Shown here piece by piece: positions 1 through 4,537 of a DNA stretch of 5,751 bases (positions are counted from its first letter, which is position 1; every line of letters starts with the position of its first letter). Source of the stretch: Thermoplasmata archaeon (GTDB lineage: Archaea > Thermoplasmatota > Thermoplasmata > Thermoplasmatales > Aciduliprofundaceae); assembly GCA_021160945.1 (NCBI GenBank), contig JAGHBQ010000105.1, positions 1-5,751 of the forward strand, read 5' to 3'. The notes under the pieces are model-generated. The model ran no database searches. It saw only the letters and a list, made by a program, of their open reading frames with translations, and had not been told where the DNA came from. Both the position numbers and the translations under genes were made by a program.

Positions 1-2
1 AA

Positions 3-182
3 CTTATATACTCGAATTCTACTATAAATTACAGAAAATCCATAGATTTCAATTACTCAGGAAGGAGCTTCTCTCTCGACCTAGCAAAGGAGAATATTGA
101 AGCATCTAAGGTGTATGTTATTCTTATAACACCTTATGGGAGATACCGGGTGGGAGACTATGTTCATAGCGGAGGTAAGTAA
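3..182 (+). CDS. C-terminal part of an upstream operon gene, function unknown
   Basis: The third forward frame is open from the left edge for 59 codons and ends in TAA at 180-182. Its product looks protein-like: SFSLDLAKENIEASKVYVIL is followed by TPYGRYRVGDYVHSGGK, with mixed charged and beta-prone residues. It overlaps the preferred ATPase start at 160 by 23 bp, matching the overlapping style of the next two genes. The ribosome binding site of the ATPase lies inside it. A tail rich in Tyr, Ser, Val and Gly would suit the end of an extracytoplasmic beta-rich domain, but that is inference. I do not recognise a family. A second forward frame is also open from position 2 to a TGA at 98-100 (about 32 codons), so the coding assignment rests on length, composition and operon logic. 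The start is outside the window. Confidence 0.5.
   Translation, partial: LIYSNSTINYRKSIDFNYSGRSFSLDLAKENIEASKVYVILITPYGRYRVGDYVHSGGK
107..136. repeat. 8-bp inverted repeat before the ABC ATPase gene
   Basis: TAAGGTGT at 107-114 and ACACCTTA at 129-136 are perfect inverted copies separated by 14 bp, a centre-to-centre spacing of 22 bp or about two helical turns. It could be an operator or an RNA hairpin upstream of the ATPase start. If the upstream frame is coding, it lies inside that gene and may be incidental. Confidence 0.35.
149..156 (+). promoter_or_regulatory. Ribosome binding site that favours the ATG at 160
   Basis: GGTGGGAG lies just before the ATG at 160. Its GGTG core ends 7 nt before the start codon, close to the 6 nt and 5 nt for the same core in front of the permease and the anchored protein. 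The alternative in-frame ATG at 136 has no purine-rich site ahead of it. This supports a 280-residue ATPase rather than 288 residues. Confidence 0.6.
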
Positions 183-1002
183 TTTACATAAGACTTATAA
201 TAAACTGCTACATCCGGTGAAGGCATTGAATGGTGTGTTCTTCACCCTGGAGAAAGGTTCCACCATAGGACTTGTAGGTCCAAATGGAGCTGGCAAGAGT
301 ACTTTGATAAAAATAATGGCAGGGCTCCTCTTTCCGGATAGTGGTTATGTGAAGCTAAGGACTAAAAAACCTTTGGGTTATGTGGAAGAAGAGCCTGTGT
401 TTTTGGATCTAAATGTTTATGAAAATATAATGTATTTTGCTGAGCTCCATGGTATTTCAAGGGAAAAAATAGAGCCGCTTTTAAAAAACTTTGGGCTGGC
501 AGAGAAGAAAAAAGAGTATCCAGTGAATCTTTCTCACGGGCAGAAGAAACGTCTTGCTTTGCTGAGGGCCATTCTTCATCAACCGGAGTTTCTCATTCTT
601 GATGAGCCATTCTCTGGATTGGATCCCTCAATGGCATTGTGGATGAGAAACTTAATTTTGAGCGTTAAAAAAAGAGGAAAAACTATATGCATTTCCTCAC
701 ACATTCTCTCGCACCTTATGCCGATATGTGACAGAATTATTTTTATGAATGGTGGAAAAATACTTATGGACTACAGAATGAAAAATAAGCCTCTTTTCCG
801 GATATTTTACAAAGGGAAAATACCGAAAGATATTGAAGCCGAAGAGGTGAAAGATGATTCTTTATTAATAAGATGTGAAAGAGAAAGGATACCTGAGATT
901 GTTGAGATTCTGGTAAAAAACAAAGTAAAAATTTATGAAATACGACCTGAAGGTATAGAGGAAATCTATGAAAAGCTTTACAGGGGTGGCAAAAATGAAT
1001 GA
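160..1002 (+). CDS. ABC transporter ATP-binding protein (ABC-2 / NosF-CcmA type)
   Basis: This is the cytoplasmic ATPase subunit powering the permease encoded next. Numbered from the ATG at 160 (280 residues): Walker A GPNGAGKST at 40-48; a Q-loop region GYVEEEP at 73-79 with Glu in place of the usual Gln; signature LSHGQKKR at 124-131, a variant of LSGGQ; Walker B LILDEP at 145-150; D-loop SGLD at 152-155; switch histidine H181 in SSH. Residues from about 205 to 280 form a small C-terminal extension common in this class. All catalytic elements are present, so it should be active. I prefer ATG 160 to the in-frame ATG at 136 because it has a ribosome binding site and matches the usual family N-terminus (short beta strand, then a K-x-Y-x-K motif). 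The 3' end overlaps the permease start by 8 bp. Substrate is unknown; the ABC-2 pairing implies export or membrane-protein remodelling. Confidence 0.95.
   Translation: MFIAEVSNLHKTYNKLLHPVKALNGVFFTLEKGSTIGLVGPNGAGKSTLIKIMAGLLFPDSGYVKLRTKKPLGYVEEEPVFLDLNVYENIMYFAELHGISREKIEPLLKNFGLAEKKKEYPVNLSHGQKKRLALLRAILHQPEFLILDEPFSGLDPSMALWMRNLILSVKKRGKTICISSHILSHLMPICDRIIFMNGGKILMDYRMKNKPLFRIFYKGKIPKDIEAEEVKDDSLLIRCERERIPEIVEILVKNKVKIYEIRPEGIEEIYEKLYRGGKNE
983..989 (+). promoter_or_regulatory. Ribosome binding site that sets the permease start at 995
   Basis: GGGGTGG, with GGTG at 985-988, precedes the ATG at 995 by 6 nt and lies inside the end of the ATPase gene. An in-frame ATG at 968 would add nine hydrophilic residues (MKSFTGVAK) and has no comparable site in front. 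Confidence 0.65.
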
Positions 1003-1897
1003 TTTTTGCATACATCTTAAATATTCCTTTAAAATGTTCAGATATCTTTTTATATTTCTTATCTTCATAGGATTGATTTTTGGTATTTCCCTTGCAGTCT
1101 TACGGAGCTCTTATTATCATGAGTGGTACATTGAGTATGTATCAACATCGCCGGTTATTGACCCTCAAGTTGTTGAGCAGCTAAGGGCAGGTTCCTTAAT
1201 CTCCTACTGGAGGGAATTCATTTTATATATGGCTTTCATAGCTTCTCCTGCAATAGCATTTTTCATATCAAGAGATGAAGAAAATGGCATAAATGGCATG
1301 TTAATAATACACTCTAAAAAGGGAAGTTTATTAATCTCAAGGCTGGTTATCATAATTTTAACATTCTTCATCGTTTCTCTAATTGCTGGCTTAATCTTTA
1401 CCTTTTTATTCTATCAAATAAACAGAGTAGTTTTAAACCAGATACCCCTATCTCTGGGGGTATTTCTTATTCTCTCTTCTTTTAGTTTGATCGGTGCATT
1501 TCTGGGTGTCATCGTTCCAAAGAGAGAATGGGCCGTGATAATAACCATATTTATAGTCATCTTTCTCATAATGCTCTCTGATATCGGAATCTCTGAAGGA
1601 AACACATATGTAGATAAGATAACAGAGGGGGAGCCAATCACATGGGATGAGTACATATCTTTGTATCCTTTAAAATGGAAGATACTAAGATTTATAAGCC
1701 CATGGGGACTTGCTGAGATGTTAAATCCCCTGGCTGGGATACCGCAGGGTGGTATGAACCCAAATCCCACGGATGTATCTTTACTTGGGTTTAAAGGGGA
1801 TATTATTCTTTCCTTAGTATGGATATTTTTACTTTCTTCTTTCACCTGTATCGTATTTTTCCGAAAACATAGGAACTCTTTGGAGGTGACACCATGA
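995..1897 (+). CDS. ABC-2 type transporter permease, six membrane helices
   Basis: This is the membrane subunit partnering the preceding ATPase (300 residues from ATG 995). Predicted helices lie at about 15-37, 70-92, 112-140, 152-175, 178-197 and 268-288. The segment after helix 2, SRDEENGINGMLIIHSKKGS followed by LLISRLV (residues 92-118), matches the cytoplasmic 'RE.ENGT...LL..P.SR' element of ABC-2 permeases that contacts the ATPase. With the N terminus inside, the roughly 70-residue loop between helices 5 and 6 (about 198-267, rich in Pro and Gly) faces outward, as in NosY-like permeases. It overlaps the ATPase gene by 8 bp, and its TGA overlaps the next ATG (ATGA). This implies translational coupling of all three genes. 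The family assignment is secure at the level of ABC-2 permease; the substrate is not known. The in-frame ATG at 968 is a less likely start. Confidence 0.88.
   Translation: MNDFCIHLKYSFKMFRYLFIFLIFIGLIFGISLAVLRSSYYHEWYIEYVSTSPVIDPQVVEQLRAGSLISYWREFILYMAFIASPAIAFFISRDEENGINGMLIIHSKKGSLLISRLVIIILTFFIVSLIAGLIFTFLFYQINRVVLNQIPLSLGVFLILSSFSLIGAFLGVIVPKREWAVIITIFIVIFLIMLSDIGISEGNTYVDKITEGEPITWDEYISLYPLKWKILRFISPWGLAEMLNPLAGIPQGGMNPNPTDVSLLGFKGDIILSLVWIFLLSSFTCIVFFRKHRNSLEVTP
1882..1889 (+). promoter_or_regulatory. Perfect GGAGGTGA ribosome binding site of the third operon gene
   Basis: GGAGGTGA, fully complementary to the usual archaeal 16S rRNA 3' end, sits 4 nt before the ATG at 1894 and inside the permease gene. 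It is the strongest ribosome binding site in the window and implies efficient translation of the anchored partner protein. Confidence 0.8.
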
Positions 1898-2331
1898 AAA
1901 AGTTTGTCTATGTGTTAATAATAATCCTAATTACAGTGACTGCGATTGTGGCCATATTCCCAAGGCAACACCATAGGGAAAATTTTGTACCTGAAGAGGA
2001 AGAGCAGCTTATATATGCAACATATAATGTGACAGGGAAAGGAACGATAGAGTTCCAAGTAAATTCCACATGGAGCGAGGTTGGAATAAATGTATATTAT
2101 GATCCCTACAAAGTAAAGGGAGGCGAGGTCTATCTTCTGGGTCCTGGTGATAGGACATTGGTAGAGATAAAGCTGGAGCATGTATCACAATCTTCGGGCA
2201 TATGGTGCCAGGGTGAGGGTTTAGGCACTGAATTTTATAAACTTAAAGGTGCTAACTGCAAGGTAGAATATAACATTGTGGGGGAGGTACCTGTGAGAAT
2301 AGACATCATTTATGATACCTATACCTCTTGA
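1894..2331 (+). CDS. Membrane-anchored extracytoplasmic protein of the ABC operon, unknown family
   Basis: This is a 145-residue protein with a short basic N terminus (MKK), one hydrophobic segment at about 4-22 and then a polar domain. That pattern is a signal anchor or signal peptide, placing residues from about 25 on outside the membrane. No lipobox cysteine follows the hydrophobic stretch, so it is probably not a lipoprotein. An acidic linker (PEEEEQ, 33-38) leads to a domain that reads as alternating beta strands (for example TIEFQV at 51-56 and VRIDIIYDTYT at 134-144), suggesting a beta-sandwich. Two cysteines, C105 and C122, could form a disulfide. The start overlaps the permease stop as ATGA and has a perfect ribosome binding site, so it is coupled to the transporter. 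It may be a substrate-binding, periplasmic-adaptor-like or substrate protein. I do not recognise the family. Confidence 0.8.
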   Translation: MKKFVYVLIIILITVTAIVAIFPRQHHRENFVPEEEEQLIYATYNVTGKGTIEFQVNSTWSEVGINVYYDPYKVKGGEVYLLGPGDRTLVEIKLEHVSQSSGIWCQGEGLGTEFYKLKGANCKVEYNIVGEVPVRIDIIYDTYTS

Positions 2332-2379
2332 ATAAATAGACAGCTTAGAGAATTTATAAATCGGTAATTTTCGCAAAGC

Positions 2380-2407
2380 TTTAATAAATTCCCTTAATTT
2401 CTTTAAA
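2380..2407 (+). promoter_or_regulatory. Promoter of the winged-helix gene with an overlapping imperfect dyad
   Basis: A TATA-like TTTAATAA (2380-2387) follows the purine-rich GCAAAG, which resembles a BRE. It is centred about 26 bp before the TTG at 2410, the spacing expected for a leaderless transcript. The same stretch is an imperfect dyad, TTTAAtAAATT-ccctt-AATTTctTTAAA, which could be an operator. A second TATA-like ATTTATAAA at 2352-2360 would give a leader of about 30 nt, but no ribosome binding site precedes the start. No gene is seen in the gap 2332-2409. Confidence 0.5.
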
Positions 2408-2409
2408 TA

Positions 2410-2814
2410 TTGGCTCATAGATACAAGAGTTACAAGGTTTACCGGGTAATAGTTCTGAATCTTCTTGTGCAGGCATTAGATATAAATATCTATCAGAAGA
2501 ACCTGGAGGAGAAACTGGATCATATTTTGAAAAATGCAGATTATGAGATAACCAAATCCCACATAAGACATGAAATAAGGAGCAATCATAAGATGACCGA
2601 GAAGGTATTGGATGAGTTGCAGAAAGAGGGACTTATAGAACTTGTTACTCGAGAAAAAACAACCTTGGTGAGGATAACAAAAAAGGGGATACTTCATCTC
2701 CAAAAATGGAATAGATTTTATATGGATCTATATAAGGAGCAGATAATAGACCACTATCGCTACGTTGGATTGCCAAAATGGTTCAGGGAAGCATATCATG
2801 GCGAGGAGCAATAA
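2410..2814 (+). CDS. Winged helix-turn-helix DNA-binding protein, probable regulator
   Basis: The 134-residue basic protein has one winged-helix domain. Residues 32-41 form a first helix, about 47-57 a second, and 60-74 (NHKMTEKVLDELQKE) the likely recognition helix. They are followed by GLIELVT, a beta-wing with charged tip (REKTTLVRIT, 81-90) and the classic 'T.KG...L' exit (90-97). A C-terminal helix at about 98-112 may dimerise. The tail HYRYVGLPKWFRE (115-127) is distinctive and looks conserved. The start is TTG at 2410, directly after an in-frame stop at 2404-2406; the only other plausible start is GTG at 2467, which would cut into the N-terminal helix. There is no ribosome binding site, in line with a leaderless mRNA. 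It may regulate itself or the adjacent ABC operon (inference). Its 3' end overlaps the convergent gene by 32 bp. Confidence 0.8.
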   Translation: MAHRYKSYKVYRVIVLNLLVQALDINIYQKNLEEKLDHILKNADYEITKSHIRHEIRSNHKMTEKVLDELQKEGLIELVTREKTTLVRITKKGILHLQKWNRFYMDLYKEQIIDHYRYVGLPKWFREAYHGEEQ

Positions 2815-3550
2815 ATGGAATGAAATCGTATGTTCCATCTTCCATTTCTATTGCCACCTGAAGAGGTATGCCTGCTTTCTGGGCAACAAGATAATCGTAT
2901 ACTTCATCGCTTAGCTCTTTGGTGGTAATTACTATCACTCGACTGATTTCCACATTTCTATGTTGGCTACATCTCTTTATTTTCTGTGCCAGTTCTTCAA
3001 GTTTTGCAACACTCAGCTCATCCATTTTTATTATGAAGAGGGAGTAGCTTTTTCTTCCCCTCAAAGAATCTAAGGGTCTTTTTCTTATTTCAGCATAGTA
3101 ATCGAAATATAATTTTTCTCCGCAATCTATGCTCCCTCTAATTATTTTTCCCTTCCTTTTTCTGAGCTCCTTCTCAAAATTAAGTGATATGTTGAAGTGT
3201 TTTATCAATCTATCCACTGGATCCTCCCCTTGAGGTATCTGGAGGCTCATCTTCTCCATGTACTTATAAGCGGAATATCTGCCTATCACCATTGCCAGAT
3301 TCTCCCGTATATCAACCAGGGCAAATAGAATTAGAAGAGCAATTGAAATGAGAAATGCGTAAAGAATTATATCTTCCACATTGAAATGCAGAATGGAAAA
3401 AGACCAGAGAAGGAGAGATACAAAAATCCAGAGCAGGAGGAGATAAATTGCATATAGAAGCCATCTGTTTATTCTTGAAACATTTTTTACGAGTTCTTCC
3501 AGTGAATCCAGAAGAGTGGTTAAAAGATCCTCACCAACTCTTTCGCGCAT
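2783..3550 (-). CDS. Two-helix membrane protein with a cytoplasmic domain of unknown function
   Basis: This is a 255-residue protein. An amphipathic, acidic N-terminal segment (1-27) precedes two hydrophobic helices at about 30-54 and 60-80, probably a hairpin with both ends inside. A cytoplasmic domain follows from about 90 to 255. That domain has a basic patch (KELRKRKGK, 127-135) and alternating strands and helices: LYFDYYAEIRK (147-157), SLFIIKMDE (170-178), an alpha helix at 180-193, RVIVITTKELSDEVYDYL (204-221) and LQVAIEMEDGTYDFIPFI (230-247). The order D150, then I-x-K (K175), a helix and then 'VIVITT..LSDE' resembles the layout of Mrr-like restriction-endonuclease folds, but the catalytic Glu/Gln before the Lys is not evident. 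I therefore treat it as unknown. It starts at ATG 3548-3550 with a canonical TATA box 25 bp upstream. Confidence 0.75.
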   Translation of the reverse strand: MRERVGEDLLTTLLDSLEELVKNVSRINRWLLYAIYLLLLWIFVSLLLWSFSILHFNVEDIILYAFLISIALLILFALVDIRENLAMVIGRYSAYKYMEKMSLQIPQGEDPVDRLIKHFNISLNFEKELRKRKGKIIRGSIDCGEKLYFDYYAEIRKRPLDSLRGRKSYSLFIIKMDELSVAKLEELAQKIKRCSQHRNVEISRVIVITTKELSDEVYDYLVAQKAGIPLQVAIEMEDGTYDFIPFIAPRHDMLP

Positions 3551-3571
3551 AATAACACAAGCTACGGGTAA

Positions 3572-3579
3572 TATATAAA
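3572..3579 (-). promoter_or_regulatory. Canonical TATA box (TTTATATA) for the two-helix membrane protein gene
   Basis: On the minus strand TTTATATA is centred about 25 bp before the ATG at 3550. In archaea transcription starts about 25 bp downstream of the TATA centre, so the transcript should begin at or next to the A of the ATG and be leaderless. No ribosome binding site is present in the intervening bases. Confidence 0.7.
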
Positions 3580-3592
3580 GATATTGGAAAAT

Positions 3593-4015
3593 TTATATGT
3601 CAAAAAGAATTCTTGCATAACCCTTTTCTGGATCAACCTTCAATAAATGGTAGGTAACTGCCTTAATTTCAGTTTTTATTCCATGCTTCTCCCTGCTGTA
3701 GGGCTCACCCCAGCAAATGCCTTCCAAGGTATACTCATCTTTCTTCTTTATGTGTACATCAAATTTACTCATAACGAATAACTCGGTGGAAAATACATAG
3801 AGCAGCTCAGAAAGCCAGTCAACAAGCAGATCTTCAATAGTGGGTGAATTTATACTAACTCTGTATTTCCCAACAGGATCAACTTTATCGGCAAAGATCA
3901 TTAAATCAAACATGGCGTAGGCAGCATTTTCGAAAATTTCCTCCAAGCTTTTGCCCTTTACTATTACGCCAACATCAGCGGTATGCTCGAAAATTTCATA
4001 GTTTTTCCCTTCCAT
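3593..4015 (-). CDS. Archease, RNA ligase RtcB activator
   Basis: This 140-residue protein matches the archease family (PF01951) over its full usual length. Archease is known to help the 3'-5' RNA ligase RtcB accept guanylylation and turn over during tRNA splicing and RNA repair. The family hallmarks are all visible: YEIFEHTADVGVIVKG (6-21) with Asp14; the helix SLEEIFENAAYAMFDLM (23-39); EDLLVDWLSELLY (61-73); IKTEIKAVTYHLLKV (113-127); and the terminal strand ARILFDI (134-140) with the penultimate Asp139. Acidic residues such as these bind the divalent metal in characterised archeases. No rtcB gene is visible in the window. It starts at ATG 4013-4015, without a ribosome binding site but with a TATA-like element 27 bp upstream. 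It lies 24 bp after the COG2426-type gene. I am sure of the family. Confidence 0.95.
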   Translation of the reverse strand: MEGKNYEIFEHTADVGVIVKGKSLEEIFENAAYAMFDLMIFADKVDPVGKYRVSINSPTIEDLLVDWLSELLYVFSTELFVMSKFDVHIKKKDEYTLEGICWGEPYSREKHGIKTEIKAVTYHLLKVDPEKGYARILFDI

Positions 4016-4037
4016 ATCAGTGTATGCTCTCTAAAAA

Positions 4038-4046
4038 ATTTAAATT
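4038..4046 (-). promoter_or_regulatory. TATA-like promoter element for archease, overlapping the preceding stop codon
   Basis: The AT-only AATTTAAATT stretch is centred about 27 bp before the archease ATG at 4015. It overlaps the TAA (4040-4042) of the upstream membrane protein gene. The sequence between it and the ATG lacks a ribosome binding site, which suggests a leaderless archease transcript separate from, or in addition to, read-through. Confidence 0.5.
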
Positions 4047-4501
4047 TTTGCCAAGAAAATATTGATGCCATATAAAGATAGTATGGTAACAATTATGCCT
4101 GCAATTACCACTCCAATAAAAATCATAAATGTTGCCCTCTTTACCCCCATTTTAAAGAGATAAGCTATAAGACTACCTGTCCAGGCACCAGTTCCTGGAA
4201 GGGGAATAGCAACAAAGAAAATGAGTGCCAGATATTCCCATTTTCTCACTTTTCTGTCCGCTTTTTTATAAGTTCTCTCAAATAACCAATCCAGGGCACG
4301 AGAAATTCTTTTCCATCTGCGTAGCAGTTTTTCAAGATCTTCCAGAAATAGGATGAGAAATGGGACAGGAAGAATATTACCTGCCACAGATATTAGAAAA
4401 ACATAGAGTGGATTGAGACCATTAATAATGCCATAAGGTATGGAACCGCGTAGCTCAATAAAGGGGAAAAGTGAGAGGAGGAATACAATCAGATAAGTCA
4501 T
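4040..4501 (-). CDS. COG2426 / 'small multi-drug export' family membrane protein
   Basis: This 153-residue integral membrane protein matches PF06695 (Sm_multidrug_ex, COG2426), which structure predictions have linked to the DedA/VTT fold. Visible family motifs are PFIELRGSIPYGI (13-25), a likely re-entrant segment with the conserved E-x-R-G-S-I-P; GNILPVPFLILFLE (41-54); and FVAIPLPGTGAWTGSLIAYL (96-115), the second re-entrant-like segment. Hydrophobic helices lie at about 1-12, 30-53, 90-116 and 123-150, and a basic amphipathic linker (57-88) joins the two halves. The name 'multi-drug export' rests on little direct evidence, so transport or lipid scrambling should be seen as open. It starts at ATG 4499-4501, 32 bp after the signalling gene, with a TATA-like element about 25-28 bp upstream and no ribosome binding site. 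The family call is firm; the role is not. Confidence 0.88.
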   Translation of the reverse strand: MTYLIVFLLSLFPFIELRGSIPYGIINGLNPLYVFLISVAGNILPVPFLILFLEDLEKLLRRWKRISRALDWLFERTYKKADRKVRKWEYLALIFFVAIPLPGTGAWTGSLIAYLFKMGVKRATFMIFIGVVIAGIIVTILSLYGINIFLAKI

Positions 4502-4523
4502 GCGTAGATAATTTCTTCTTAAG

Positions 4524-4537
4524 ATAAAATATTTTAT
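4524..4537 (-). promoter_or_regulatory. AT-rich promoter element and 14-bp palindrome before the COG2426-type gene
   Basis: ATAAAATATTTTAT at 4524-4537 is a perfect palindrome. It contains a TATA-like element centred about 25-28 bp before the ATG at 4501 and covers the TAA (4534-4536) of the preceding gene. The position fits a leaderless promoter; the symmetry may simply follow from AT-richness. Confidence 0.45.

Noticed and set aside
2..100. Second-frame open stretch of about 32 codons from the left edge ending in TGA at 98-100.
   Set aside because: It is shorter and overlaps a longer, better-placed frame that runs into the ATPase start; both cannot easily be coding.
358..420. Glu in place of Gln in the Q-loop region and LSHGQ in place of LSGGQ in the ATPase, possibly signs of inactivity.
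   Set aside because: Both variants occur in ABC-2 class ATPases, and Walker A, Walker B, D-loop and switch His are intact.
1442..1463. Perfect 7-bp hairpin ATACCCC / GGGGTAT with an 8-nt loop, followed by T-rich sequence, resembling a terminator.
   Set aside because: It lies in the middle of an intact permease gene and encodes part of a normal loop and helix; archaeal termination does not depend on such hairpins.
1414..1845. 143-codon minus-strand open frame across the permease.
   Set aside because: The opposite strand encodes clear membrane helices with the ABC-2 motif; the antisense product is low-quality and has no promoter or ribosome site.
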